A stretch of DNA of 64,000 bases, taken from NCBI GenBank assembly GCA_014843695.1, contig CM026397.1, positions 49,674,221 through 49,738,220 of the forward strand. Direction: 5' to 3'. Both the position numbers and the translations under genes were made by a program. How positions within the stretch are numbered: the stretch's first letter is position 1; the number at the start of each line of letters is the position of its first letter. This DNA is from Archivesica marissinica (taxonomy: Eukaryota; Mollusca; Bivalvia; Venerida; Vesicomyidae). Under the pieces are notes generated by a model, which saw only the letters and a program-made list of their open reading frames with translations, had not been told where the DNA came from and did not search any database. This document shows positions 31,749 to 43,497 of this stretch, in pieces.

Positions 31749-31981
31749 TTTGATATAATAATAATATGTAGTTTTATTTTCCCATTTCCCAGGAAGAAAT
31801 TAATTGGTTACAGGCGCTTTAAATTATGCGGCTCTAGAGTGATTGCGGAACAGTGGTATTGATCAAATAAGTGACTGGTTTATAAATATTTAAGTAATAT
31901 AAATTGATTGGATCGGAACTGAAACAGTGTTAATGGTTACAAGGGACAGCATGTACAGCCATACATGTGTAGGGATATTAA

Positions 31982-32517
31982 TTAAAGCGACACTACATCA
32001 GTGAAAACGCAAATTTATACAGAATATAATTTCCTATTATATCGTATAATTGTTTTCCAAATATTTGCCTCAAAAACTGAGTATTTCAACTAATAAACAA
32101 GCGTCGTATACGCGGTTTGTTGGCATAACAGAATAATGTAAACAGGGTCGACATGCAGGCGTTATACAACCTGTGTATCCCGTGTAAACGAGATTTATGG
32201 TACAGATTTACCGTTATATCTCACATTTATGCCTATGCATATTTATGTGTAGACTAATCTTAGTTATATTTATTATCTCTAAGCGACAGTATCAAGCGCT
32301 TAGAATTTAATACGTTGACAAAGAAATGTCAATTCAGGAGCGTGGATGATCGTTATATGAAATCCTACATTCACTTTTGAAATTATGTAGACCACAAACA
32401 CATTGTTTATTGATTCAATGTTTGTGTTCGGATGTATTCGGACGAATTTGTAGTAGCAGTGCATTTATACGTGAATAATGCATTTTGTTGGCTTTTTGCG
32501 ATGTAATGTCGCTTTAA
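31982..32517. mobile_element. Family J TTAA element, complete (536 bp)
   Basis: It starts TTAAAGCGACACTACATCAG and ends GCGATGTAATGTCGCTTTAA, with TTAA at 31982-31985 and 32514-32517. The interior is collinear with 3803-4317 (TTTGCCTCAAAAACTGAGTA, GGTCGACATGCAGGCG, GAAATCCTACATTCACTTTT). No open reading frame of interest. Confidence 0.8.
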
Positions 32518-32527
32518 AGTATGTGGT

Positions 32528-32643
32528 TGTGTTCTACGTTTATTTATCATCGCTACCGGTTGCACATATGAGCGACGCCTCCTGAAGAGATTAGTCATTT
32601 TAGATTGTTGGAGGATAGTGCAATGATACAGACAGAGACCCAT
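32528..32643 (-). mobile_element. SINE family A, 5'-truncated
   Basis: The minus-strand tail (ACGTTTATTTATCATCGC), hairpin and body end at GACAGAGACCCATT. It lies 10 bp from the end of the family J element. The first hairpin arm has one mismatch (ATCGCT). Confidence 0.8.
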
Positions 32644-32954
32644 TAATAGATACAGCCAATAACTATCATTAGCGAGAGAGACAGAGGTGCATTAGCTATT
32701 GACGGGAGATAACAATATATATCTAACATATTGTTTTACATCATGGCCGAAGTGTCAATCGTAAAAGTATGTGGGGATTGAATTGTCTACGGCCGAAGTG
32801 TCTTGCAGTGGCGCAGCAGTGTCTGTAGCTATCTCAGTAATCTTGCTATATCCTCCAAAAACAACAACGTTGCTAAATACTTCAGGAGACGTCACCCGAA
32901 TTACCAGTTCTCGAGAATAACACTTCATAAAAACAGGATTCCAGAAAAACAACA

Positions 32955-33255
32955 ATGGTATAGACGTGTGAGTAATCCAGTGGTTAACACGTTGGACTGC
33001 GAATCCAGGGATCGCAGGTTCGATCCTCCGTCTGGCACTAATAATAGTAACAGTCTTTCATATGTGACTTTAAATGGAGGTTTAGGGGTCGGTGCGTTAC
33101 ACCGTGTATACGTAAAATAATCATGTGGTACTCTGGAATGGGTCTCTGTCTGTATCATTGCACTATTCTCCAAAATCTGAAATTACGAATCGAATATCTT
33201 CAGGAGACGTCGCTGATATGGGCAACAGGTAGCGACGATAAATAAACGCAAAAAA
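32955..33255 (+). mobile_element. SINE family A, full length with intact-looking anticodon arm
   Basis: The head (GAGTAATCCAGTGGTTAACA, then TTGGA-CTGCGAA-TCCAG, then GGTTCGATCCTCCGTC) is followed by the full body and hairpin (one arm CGTCGCT, loop altered to GATATGGGCAACAGGT). The anticodon-loop position reads GCG where the 55 kb copy reads TGT. Open frames at 32803-33120 and 32925-33173 are artefacts. Confidence 0.85.
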
Positions 33256-33495
33256 ACCACAGCAGCAAAAAACGCAGGCCTTAGCGGTGACATTGAATCA
33301 GCAGTTATCATTAGACACATACACTCCAATCAAATCGCACTGTTATATCTCTGGTTATTGATTGTGCAGACGACGATATTATGTCAGAAGTGAGGGGTTG
33401 AATGGTGGTCATGTCACGTTATCGTTTAATTGACACGTGCGATTACACGTATGTCACGTATATCGAACAGAGGCAGATAACATAAGTGGAAGCGG

Positions 33496-35027
33496 GCTAG
33501 ATGTCATCTAGTGTAAGGTAGAGTTGTTTGGGTGAAGTGTGAATGACTAGCTGTCCTCTAGTGTAAGGTAGAACTGGACGACGTATGGAGGGCTAACTGT
33601 CCTCTAGTGTAAGGTAGAGTTGGTTGGGTGAAGTGTGAATGACTAGCTGTCCTCTGGTGTAAGGTAGAACTGGACGACGTGTGGAGGGCTAGCTGTCCTC
33701 TAGTGTAAGGTAGAACTGGGCGACGTGTGGATGACTAGCTGTCCTCTAGTGTAAGGTAGAACTGGACGACGTGTGGATGGCTAGCTGTCCTCTAGTGTAA
33801 GGTAGAACTGGACGACGTATGGAGGGCTAGCTGTCCTCTAGTGTAAGGTAGAACTGGGCGACGTGTAGATGACTAGCTGTCCTCTAGTGTAAGGTAGAAC
33901 TGGACGACGTGTGGAGGGCTAGCTGTCCTCTAGTGTAAGGTAGATCTGGACGACGAATGGAGGGCTAGCTGTCCTCTAGTGTAAGGTAGAACTGGACGAC
34001 GTATGGAGGGCTAGCTGTCCTCTAGTGTAAGGTAGAACTGGACGACGTATGGAGGGCTAGCTGTCCTCTAGTGTAAGGTAGAACTGGACGACGTATGGAG
34101 GGTTAGCTGTCCTCTAGTGTAAGGTAGAGCTGGACGACGTATGGAGGGTTAGCTGTCCTCTAGTGTAAGGTAGAGCTGGACGACGTATGGAGGGTTAGCT
34201 GTCCTCTAGTGTAAGGTAGAGCTGGACGACGTATGGAGGGATAGCTGTCCTCTAGTGTAAGGTAGAACTGGACGACGTATGGAGGGCTAGCTGTCCTCTA
34301 GTGTAAGGTAGAACTGGACGACGTATGGAGGATAACTGTCCTCTAGTGTAAGGTAGAACTGGACGACGTATGGAGGGCTAACTGTCCTCTAGTGTAAGGT
34401 AGAACTGGACGACGTATGGAGGGATAGCTATCCTCTAGTGTAAGGTAGAACTGGGCGACGTATGGAGGGCTAGCTGTCCTCTAGTGTAAGGTAGATCTGG
34501 ACGACGTGTGGATGACTAGCTGTCCTCTAGTGTAAGGTAGAACTGGACGACGTGTGGATGACTAGCTGTCCTCTAGTGTAAGGTAGAACTGGACGACGTG
34601 TGGATGACTAGCTGTCCTCTAGTGTAAGGTAGAACTGGGCGACGTGTGGAGGGCTAGCTGTCCTTTAGTGTAAGGTAGAACTGGACGACGTGTGGATGGC
34701 TAGCTGTCCTATAGTGTAAGGTAGAACTGGACGACGTGTGGAGGGCTAGCTGTCCTCTAGTGTAAGGTAGAACTGGACGACGTGTGGAGGGCTAGCTGTC
34801 CTCTAGTGTAAGGTAGAACTGGACGACGTGTGGAGGGCTAGCTGTCCTCTAGTGTAAGGTAGAACTGGACGACGTGTGGATGACTAGCTGTCCTCTAGTG
34901 TAAGGTAGAACTGGACGACGTATGGATGGCTAGCTGTCATCTAATGTAAGGTAGAGCTGGACGACGTATGGAGGGTTAGCTGTCCTCTAGTGTAAGGTAG
35001 AACTGGACGAAGAACGAAGGGCTATCT
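33496..35027. repeat. Tandem array, 46-bp unit, about 33 copies
   Basis: The unit reads CTAGCTGTCCTCTAGTGTAA GGTAGAACTGGACGACGTAT GGAGGG. Positional variants (GTGTGGATGA, ATGGAGGG, GAGCTGG) occur in runs, showing local homogenisation. The first units are most diverged (GAGTTGTTTGGGTGAAGTGT). The array stops at the left terminus of an inverted-repeat element. Confidence 0.95.
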
Positions 35028-35197
35028 GTCAACTCGACCATCGGCCTCGTCTTAGGCCGTAGTACATAATGTAAATTTCTATAGTGCAATCAAAATGGCT
35101 TTTATTGTAAAGTTTGTCGATATTTGAACACAGTGAAGTGCGGGTCATTCATTAAAATCGAAAATCGCGTAAGACGAGGCCGGTGGGTGGAGTTGAC
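35028..35197. mobile_element. 170-bp MITE with about 28-bp terminal inverted repeats
   Basis: The left end is GTCAACTCGACCATCGGCCT then CGTCTTA. The right end, reverse-complemented, is GTCAACTCCACCCACCGGCC then TCGTCTTA, matching apart from small indels. No coding capacity. It abuts the 46-bp array exactly. Confidence 0.8.
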
Positions 35198-36414
35198 TAG
35201 GGTACGGGTTGAGCGCGTATATGTACATGTACATGTAGAGTGGTGGAACCTATGCTCGACATAAATCCCACATATAATGGCCAGTAAAAAGTGTTAATTG
35301 CACTTGCCGTATATTATTATTTTCTGATGTCTTAAGACTCAATTTAGCTATCGCAACAGCACCCGTTTATATGAGGTTTATAAGAGGACCTCAATACTTC
35401 AGGGCACCTATGCACGGCATACTTGTTATGTTTTATTTATGCACCAGAACTAGTTGAATATCTTATTTTGATATAGTAACATCATTGAATAAAAACGCTT
35501 ATTAGTGTTAATCAGAAATGGTAGAGAAACTATTTATCTAGTTAGTTTTTTAAATTCGGATTGGTATCTGAATTGCTCATACACCGCATCAGTGTCGGTG
35601 GAAATATTCTCCCAATGATGTGTTGTTTGTTTATACTCGTCTGCTGGACTAGTCACATGAGAGTTGCATCAGGCTACCGATACACGCAACGGAATGCCAT
35701 TGAACCATGCTTCAGCTATGTCAGCGAAAGTAGCCTAGAACTATATCAATATTTTAAATACGGATGTAAATGAACAAATTCGTCGCACATATGTTCCACC
35801 ATTCTGTATATATGGCAGAGCTGCATGGGGCGTATCTATGCAATCGGCTGCCTGTGATCGTAATGTAGCAAAACGACGATAACTTCAGAATAATAGATGT
35901 CAAAGCACCCAGCTTTAAAACGAGTTTTAATGTGAAATGACACAGCCATTAGACGAAACTAATCGAATCAAGCTCCGTGGGGAAATCAAATCACAATCGC
36001 TATAATGGCCCCCAAGACAATTGCTCATTTACATTTCGCCTATACCAGTAAACGTACATACTTATAATGAGTGTAAAAACATAATTGTATAGACGTGTGG
36101 AGAAACGAGCGAGTTTATGGGACGATAGGACAAATGTACTGTACCTCAAAAACCGTGCACGTTTTCGTTGCCAATTTTAGAATTATGGATTTTACTATCA
36201 TGAGTGAAGAAAATAATCCTTCACACATTGCACTAATTTACCCACTATTTCGCACATTTTCGTACCACATAATGTATATTCTTCTAAAAGGATATAAAGT
36301 GCACAGTTTCTTTTTGGTGTCGGTATAATTATGTTCTATTTTAGATTTATTTCAAATGAACGTTTGACCCAAATGTGATGCCTAGAAATAGTTATTTCAA
36401 TTTTGAAACGTGTG
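35198..36414. other. No recognised gene or repeat
   Basis: AT-rich sequence. Open frames at 35561-35773 and 36095-36328 (70-77 codons) have no recognised motifs or supporting context. CACACATTGCACTAATTTAC near 36217 recurs near 15595, so an uncharacterised dispersed repeat spans about 36190-36320 and 15565-15715. Confidence 0.4.
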
Positions 36415-36694
36415 TTAAAATATTTGCAGACGGCTGTCCGATTAGCGCAGTGGTTAGCGCGCTCTATTCTCACCAATGCAACCCGGGTTCGATCCTCGGA
36501 CCGGGAAGTATGTGAGATGGTACGATGGTCGCCAGCTCGGACAGGTGGGTTTTCTCCGGGTACTCCGGTGTCCTCCAACACGAATGACCATATTTACGCT
36601 TTCATCCGCGCCAACGAGAGTGATTAATATAAGTTGTTAAAACTTGTTTCGCAATCGTTGTAAAATAAATAAAGTTTAAATTAAAATATTTGCA
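36415..36694 (+). mobile_element. SINE family B, full length with 14-bp target-site duplication
   Basis: The SINE (36429-36680, 252 bp) is flanked by TTAAAATATTTGCA at 36415-36428 and 36681-36694. Head: GTCCGATTAGCGCAGTGGTT, then ACCCGGGTTCGATCCTCGG with good A- and B-box-like sequence. The B-box side resembles tRNA-Glu, though anticodon-stem pairing is poor. Body: GGTTTTCTCCGGGTACTCCG. Tail: GAGTGATTAATATAAGTTGT, TTGTTTCGCAATCGTTG, AAAATAAATAAAG. Confidence 0.95.
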
Positions 36695-36863
36695 AAGGAT
36701 ATTGGTCATGTATAAGATTCTATCACATGAACTAATGTGTGACCTATTCCATATAGCAGTCACAAATGCCCTTATGATAAAACAAATCAAATCACGAGAC
36801 TTCAACGGTACTAAAAGGGACCGCCGCCTTCGAAAGAAAGGATACACGATTTGTCACCCTGGG

Positions 36864-37131
36864 AAGAACGAAGATGTCGTGAAGTGGAAGTCGTGATAGC
36901 GCAGTGGATGCGCGTTCGCTTCAGGTGCGAAAGGTCCGGAGTTCGAGCCCTGCTGGAGCCGTTACGCTTGTGCCCTTAGGCAAGGCATTTAAATTCCACA
37001 TTGCCTCTTCTCTCTCCCTCATGGCGATGGTTTCCATCAGGAATGAGGTCTCGAGAGTGATTAATATAAGTTGAAAGAACTTGTTTCACAATCGAGCTAA
37101 AATAAATGTGTATAAACTAAGAACGAAGATG
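36864..37131 (+). mobile_element. SINE family C, full length with 13-bp target-site duplication
   Basis: Flanks AAGAACGAAGATG lie at 36864-36876 and 37119-37131. The SINE (36877-37118) has the head GTCGTGATAGCGCAGTGGAT and arm TTCGC-TTCAGGT-GCGAA, then GGTCCGGAGTTCGAGCCC, with the standard C body and tail. Confidence 0.93.
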
Positions 37132-37615
37132 CCTCTTCAGATGTCCACATAAGCATCGTAACTGCCCAAATGCCTCAACGGAAGCGACTATGAAGGAAGC
37201 TACAACAGCATCATTAATTAATGAAGCCCTCATTTGTTTGGACATTTAATTTGGAAAACACATATTAATGGTGAATCTATTATTAATACTATATAATTAT
37301 TTCCTGGGTGTATCAAAGAGCGGATACATTAAAACAGTTTCTGTGGTATTTCCAGGGATGCGAGTGAAGTATCACAAGATTCTTTTAACACTGATAATAA
37401 TTAAGGTAAGTGGATATGTCTTTAAAATTGGAATAGGGAAATATTTTATCCTTTCCTGGGAATTCTCTAATTACGTGTTTAATGAAATCCGTATTTAGGA
37501 CTACGCGATAACACTTGTTAAATTAATGGCGGCAAGAAAACTATAGGATTGGAACTCCATCGGGGAGAAGCCTAAAAGCTTAAGTAGGATGATCAAACAA
37601 TCAACTCTGACCAAC
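37132..37615. other. No recognised feature
   Basis: AT-rich. A 76-codon open frame at 37268-37498 has a hydrophobic composition but no recognisable family, so it is not called. Confidence 0.4.
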
Positions 37616-37963
37616 TCAATGAGAGACATTACTGATTTTTCTATTACCTCCCTTGATGGATAAAGTCAGATTTATCCCGAAATGTATATTGTCCTTTTTA
37701 CTGTTGTCGTCTAACCAGATGTTGCGTTTGGATAAATGAATTTTTTATCAAAATCATGTTAATTAATTGAACCAATTTTTACAGTAAGGTATCCATTGGA
37801 CATGCTAAAGGATATCTGTCAATATTTAATAATTTCATAATTATAAGACGAGAATACGGATCAAAATGGAAAACATGTGGTGCAAAGGAAACAACGATAA
37901 AAACAGAGGAAACCAATTAAGAGGACCAATATACTATTATGAGTATTCAGGGGCAGTAACTCC
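37616..37963. mobile_element. Family I element, right terminus replaced by a tandem array
   Basis: The left terminus (CAATGAGAGACATTACTGAT) and interior (TTCTATTACCTCCCTTGATG, CTAACCAGATGTTGCGTTTG, ACGATAAAAACAGAGGAAAC) run to TATTCAGGGGCAGTAACT. In intact copies GACCGATGTCTCTC follows. Here CCGTGAACCTGGCCGATACC, the 26-bp repeat, takes over. Confidence 0.8.
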
Positions 37964-39125
37964 GTGAACCTGGCCGATACCGATGCCCCGTGAACCTGGC
38001 CGATACCGATGCACCGTGAACCTTGGCCGATACCGATGCACCGTGAACCTTGGCCGATACCGATGCCCCGTGAACCTGGCGATACCGATGCACCGTGAAC
38101 CTTGGCCGATACCGATGCCCGTGAACTGGCGATACGATGCCCGTGAACCTGGCGATACCGATGCCCGTGAACCTGGCGATACCGATGCACCGTGAACCTG
38201 GCCGATACCGATGCCCCGTGAACCTGGCCGATACAGATGCCCCGTGAACCTGGCCGATACCGATGCACCGTGAACCTTGGCCGATACCGATGCACCGTGA
38301 ACCTTGGCCGATACCGATGCCCCGTGAACCTGGCCGATACCGATGCACCGTGAACCTTGGCCGATACCGATGCCCCGTGAACCTGGCCGATACCGATGCC
38401 CCGTGAACCTGGCTGATACCGATGCCCCGTGAACCTGGCTGATACCGATGCACCGTGAACCTTGGCCGATACCGATGCCCCGTGAACCTGGCTGATACCG
38501 ATGCACCGTGAACCTTGGCCGATACCGATGCAGATGCCGTGTGAACCTGGCCGATTCAGATGCCTTGTGAAAATGTCCAATACAGATGCCCCGTGAACCT
38601 GGCCGATACCGATGCACCGTGAACCTTGGCCGATACCGATGCGTGTTGGGTGTGGTGTGGTGTGTGACCGTGAACCTTGCCGATACCGATGCCCCGTGAA
38701 CCTGGCTGATACCGATGCACCGTGAACCTTGGCCGATACCGATGCCCGTGAACCGTGAACCTTGGCCGATACCGATGCCCCGTGAACCTGGCTGATACCG
38801 ATGCACCGTGAACCTTGGCCGATACCGATGCCCCGTGAACCTGGCTGATACCGATGCACCGTGAACTTGACCGATACCGATGCAGATGCCGTGTGAACCT
38901 GGCCGATTCAGATGCCTTGTGAAACTGTCCAATACAGATGCCTTGTGAACCTGGCTGATACCGATGCACCGTGAACCTTGGCCGATACCGATGCCCCGTG
39001 AACCTGGCTGATACCGATGCACCGTGAACCTTGGCCGATACCGATGCCCCGTGAACCTGGCTGATACTGATGCACCGTGAACTTGACCGATACCGATGCA
39101 GATGCCGTGTGAACCTGGCCGATTC
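37964..39125. repeat. Tandem array, 26/27-bp unit, CCGTGAACC subtype, about 44 copies
   Basis: Units are CCGTGAACCTGGCCGATACC GATGCC or CCGTGAACCTTGGCCGATAC CGATGCA. Blocks including an odd unit (TTCAGATGCCTTGTGAAA) recur, giving higher-order structure. Many units lack single C or G bases (about 38076-38170). A unique insert (GCGTGTTGGGTGTGGTGTGG) lies at about 38641. Long open frames are artefacts. Confidence 0.95.
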
Positions 39126-41450
39126 AGATGCCTTGTGAAACTGTCCAATACAGATGCCTTGTGAACCTGTCCAATACAGATGCCTTGTGAAACTGTCCAA
39201 TACAGATGCCTTGTGAACCTGTCCAATACAGATGCCTTGTGAACGTGTCCAATACAGATGTATTGTGAACGTGAACAATACAGATGCCTTGTGAACCTGT
39301 CCAATACAGATGCCTTGTGAACCTGTCCAATACAGATGCCTTGTTAACCTGTCCAATACAGATGCCTTGTTAACCTGTCTAATACAGATGCTTTGTTAAC
39401 CTGTCTAAAACAGATGCCTTGTGAACCTGTCCAATACAGATGTCTTGTTAACCTTTCCGATGCAAATGCCTTGTGAACCTGTCCGATGCAGATGCCTTGT
39501 GAACCTGGCCTATGAAAATGCCTTGTGAACCTGGCCGATGCAAATGCCTTGTGAACCTGTCCGATACAGATGCCTTGTGAACCTATCCGATGCAAATGCC
39601 TTGTGAACCTGGCCGATGCAAATGCCTTGTGAACCTGGCCGATGAAAATGCCTTGTGAACCTGGCCGATGCCTTGTGAACATGGCCGATGCCTTGTGAAC
39701 CTGGCCGATGCCTTGAGAACCTGGCCGATGCCTTGTGAACCTGACCAATACAGATGTCTTGTGAACCTGTCCAATACAGATGCCTTGTGAACATGACCAA
39801 TACCGATGCCTTGTGAACATGACCAATGCAGATGTCTTGTGAACCTGTCCAATACAGATGCCTTGTGAACCTGTCCAATGCAGATGCCTTGTGAACCTGT
39901 CCAATACAGATGCCTTATGAACATGACCAATACAGATGCTTTGTTAACCTGTCTAAAACAGATGCCTTGTGAACCTGTCCAATACAGATGTCTTGTGAAC
40001 ATTTCCGATGCAGATGCCTTGTGAACCTGTCCGATGCAGATGCTTGTGAACCTGGCCTATGAAAATGCCTTGTGAACCTGGCCGATGCAAATGCCTTGTG
40101 AACCTGTCCGATACAGATGCCTTGTGAACTGTCCGATGCAAATGCCTTGTGAACCTGGCCGATGCAATTCCTTGTGAACCTGGCCGATGAAAATGCCTTG
40201 TGAACCTGGCCGATGCCTTGTGAACATGGCCGATGCCTTGTGAACCTGGCCGATGCCTTGAGAACTGGCCGATGCCTTGAGAACCTGGCCGATGCCTTGT
40301 GAACCTGACCAATACAGATGCCTTGTGAACCTGTCCAATACAGATGCCTTGTGAACATGACCAATACCGATGCCTTGTGAACATGACCAATGCAGATGTC
40401 TTGTGAACCTGTCCAATACAGATGCCTTGTGAACCTGTCCAATGCAGATGCCTTGTGAACCTGTCCAATACAGATGCCTTGTGAACATGACCAATACAGA
40501 TGCCTTGTGAACATGACCAATACAGATGCCTTGTGAACATGACCAATGCAGATGCCTTGTGAACCTGACCGATGCAGATGCCTTGTGAACATGTCCAATA
40601 CAGATGCCTTGTGAACATGTCCAATACAGATGCCTTGTGAACCTGGCAGATACCTTGTGAACATGACCAATACAGATGCCTTGTGAACATGACCAATACA
40701 GATGCCTTGTGAACCTGACCGATGCAGATCCTTGTGAACCTGACCAATGTAGATGCCTTGTGAACCTGACCGATGCAGATGCCTTGTGAACCTGGCCGAT
40801 GCAGATGCCTTGTGAACATGACCAATGCAGATGCCTTGTGAACCTGGCCGATACAGATGCCTTGTGAACATGACCAATGCAGATGCCTTGTGAACCTGGC
40901 AGATACAGATGTCACTTCACATTGGGTAGATACCTCACTATGTTTTAAATAGTCGAGAAAAAATAAACAATTCAAAGATGCCGACTTGTGAACCTGGCAG
41001 ATACAGATGCCTTGTGAACATGGCAGATACAGATGCCTTGTGAACATGACCAATACAGATGCCTTGTGAACCTGACCAATGCAGATGCCTTGTGAACCTG
41101 ATCGATGCAGATGCCTTGTGAACATGTCCAATACAGATGCCTTGTGAACATGTCCAATACAGATGCCTTGTGAACCTGGCAGATACAGATGCCTTGTGAA
41201 CATGACCAATACAGATGCCTTGTGAACATGACCAATACAGATGCCTTGTGAACCTGACCAATGCAGATGCCTTGTGAACCTGACCAATGTAGATGCCTTG
41301 TGAACCTGACCGATGCAGATACCTTATGAACCTGGCCGATGCAGATGCCTTGTGAACATGACCAATGCAGATGCCTTGTGAACCTGGCCGATACAGATGC
41401 CTTGTGAACATGACCAATGCAGATGCCTTGTGAACCTGGCAGATACAGAT
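39126..41450. repeat. Tandem array, 26-bp unit, CTTGTGAAC subtype, about 89 copies
   Basis: Units are CCTTGTGAACCTGTCCAATA CAGATG, with CATGACC, CTGGCCG and short deletion forms. Blocks of about 540 bp recur (39505 against 40050; 40370 onwards against 40910-41450). A block of non-repeat sequence at 40908-40985 recurs at 41448-41530, proving duplication of array plus flank. Several overlapping open frames of 120-455 codons are artefacts. Confidence 0.95.
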
Positions 41451-41852
41451 GTTCACTTCACATTGGGTAGCATACCTCTCACTATGTTTTAAATAGTCGA
41501 GAAAAATAAACAAATTCAAAGATGCCCGACTTGTCAAATTTTTATTTTGTTGAGTATCTCATACACATAGACAATGATTTCAACACATAAAACAAATGTA
41601 AATAATATGGATTAGTGAAAATATCATTTTAATAATGTTTAAAAATACCACAGGTAGAGCCATTAGTGTCAGTCACATAGTGTAAAATATAGCCGTGTAC
41701 TGAAATAAAATAGAGGATATCGAGACCTTTATTTGCCAACCCTTAATTGGAATACGGTTTGTGCCGATTGTGCTTGGACAGGCGTATTTAGCCGTACAAC
41801 AAATGCCAGAGATCAGAAATTCCTGAATCTTATACCAGGAGGAAGTACTCGG
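41448..41852. other. Flank of the 26-bp array; otherwise nothing recognised
   Basis: 41448-41530 duplicates 40908-40985 (CACTTCACATTGGGTAG..., TATGTTTTAAATAGTCGAGA). The remainder is AT-rich without recognisable genes. Confidence 0.5.
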
Positions 41853-42203
41853 TGTGGGGACAACCAGGTGTGGGTACAACCAGGTGTGGATACAACCAGG
41901 TGTGGGGACAACCAGGTGTGGGCACAGTCAGGTGTGGGGGCAACCAGGTGTGGGGGCAACCAGGTGTGGGGACAACCAGGTGTGGGGACAACCGAATGTG
42001 GGGACAACCAGGTGTTGGGACTACCAGGTGTGGGGACAACCATGTGTGGGGACAACCAGGTGTGGGGACAACCAGGTGTGGGGACAACCAGGTGTGGGGA
42101 CAACCAGGTGTGGGGACAACCAGGTGTTGGGACTACCAGGTGTGGGGACAACCATGTGTGGGGACAACCAGGTGTGGGGACAACCAGGTGTGGGCACAAC
42201 CAC
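41853..42203. repeat. Tandem array, 16-bp unit, about 22 copies
   Basis: The unit is CAGGTGTGGGGACAAC, with GGGACTAC, GGGGGCAAC and CATGTGTG variants. Sixteen bases leave all frames open, so both strands show open frames of 60-165 codons rich in G/V/Q/C or P/H/T. They are not genes. Confidence 0.95.
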
Positions 42204-42269
42204 ACCTCGAATTGTAAATATTATACATAAATAATTGTGTAACAATGGACAACACAGATCAAACCATTG

Positions 42270-42486
42270 TTGGTTGTTTTGGTGCTTGAATACTGCACCA
42301 ACAGCTTAGGTATTATATAACGCTCCAATACCACATTATCTACAACTGAGCCAAAAAAAAACCAGGCACGTACAGACACCTTGGTAGAACCACCGACCTT
42401 CTGCAAGCCAGTTGGATAGCTTCCTCACATGAAAGAATTCAACTCCCAAAGTGGGATTCAAACCTACAGCAGTGAGGGGCAAGTGT
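42270..42486 (-). mobile_element. SINE family D, partly deleted
   Basis: GCACCAACAGCTTAGGTATT (3' end in sense), then a gap, then CAGGCACGTACAGACACCTT, GGTAGAACCACCGACCTTCT, AGCCAGTTGGATAGCTTCCT and the B-box-like GTGGGATTCAAACCTACAGC. Middle and head are incomplete. Confidence 0.7.
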
Positions 42487-42906
42487 AAATAAGATGACTA
42501 TTAACTTTGAATCTTTGCATTGAAATTACAATGGAACATTTCTTTTTCAATGGACATGTTTCGCAAAATATCAAAAACTGTTTCGTATTATATAAATATT
42601 CAGTACTTCATTCTGGTCCAACAGTTGATCTGGAACTACATGTATCGCTTATTATGATGCTCGAGCATACATAACCCTCGCAACCGGCGAACAGTATGGC
42701 CGAGCGCAACCATGCACAACCCCTATACCTACATGTAATTAAATTGAAAACACAATCCAAAATTAATCTGAACAAAAACTACAGTGTGTGAGAAATCATC
42801 TAAGCTAAAGAACCATTGTTTGTTCCAACAGAAAAAATGGAACCACACAACCAATCTAGTTTCTTATTAAATAAATTAATTCTATAACAACCATATGTAC
42901 AAACAT

Positions 42907-43004
42907 ACCGTACCATCTTGCATACTTCCCGGCCTGAGGATCGAACCAGAGTTGCATTGGTGAGAAGCGAGCACGCTAACCACTGTGCTAATCGGACAGA
43001 CGAT
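42907..43004 (-). mobile_element. SINE family B, head region only
   Basis: In sense: GTCTGTCCGATTAGCACAGT, GGTTAGCGTGCTCGCTTCTC, ACCAATGCAACTCTGGTTCG, then GGCCGGGAAGTATGCAAGAT. The 3' two thirds are missing. Confidence 0.8.
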
Positions 43005-43497
43005 AATGGAGGCTAAAATGCACTGGTGATACAGTTTTATAACCTTTGACACAGGTCTCACATTTAACTAATACACATGTAAAACGAAGTGTATAGTTCT
43101 ATATTGTATATATATAAATTTATCACATACCTTTGCTTGTATTCAGTGGAATAATACCGTATCATAATTCCTTATATGTACACACGTGTAATAACATCTG
43201 GAAGGATTCTGATTGGTTGAGATAATAATCCTTATAATTTGTAAATTAAACATTTAAAGTATGCATATTTCTATTTGAATTTGTACATAACGTTAATGGT
43301 AAGACAAACGATTTAAAAGTCTCGACACAACTAAAACGCTGTTTAAGACATAAATATAACGCTGCTTTGCGTTGTGACATCATCATACTTTAGTGACGTC
43401 ATGACAATTTGCGCCGACAATTGGTGCCAAAATGAAAGTAGCAACGTTATTTGTGCAAACATATGATTACAACCCTATGTGGTAATGTGATAAAAAG
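43005..43497. other. No recognised feature
   Basis: AT-rich; nothing coding. CATCATCATACTTTAGTGACGTCATGACAA near 43378-43407 includes a TGACGTCA palindrome. Confidence 0.4.

Noticed and set aside
36903..36962. SINE C head read as tRNA-Leu(CAG)-derived
   Set aside because: The better-preserved copy at 22436 has CGG and matches tRNA-Pro across the arm. CAG is explained by CpG decay.
37268..37498. 76-codon hydrophobic open frame
   Set aside because: AT-rich, no recognisable family, no supporting context.
37861..41537. Several minus-strand open frames of 120-455 codons
   Set aside because: Products of the 26-bp array. Multiple frames are open at once and encode only rotating repeats.
41733..42234. 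G/V/T/Q-rich frames of 121-165 codons
   Set aside because: The 16-bp array is open in all frames on both strands. No start context, domain or neighbour.
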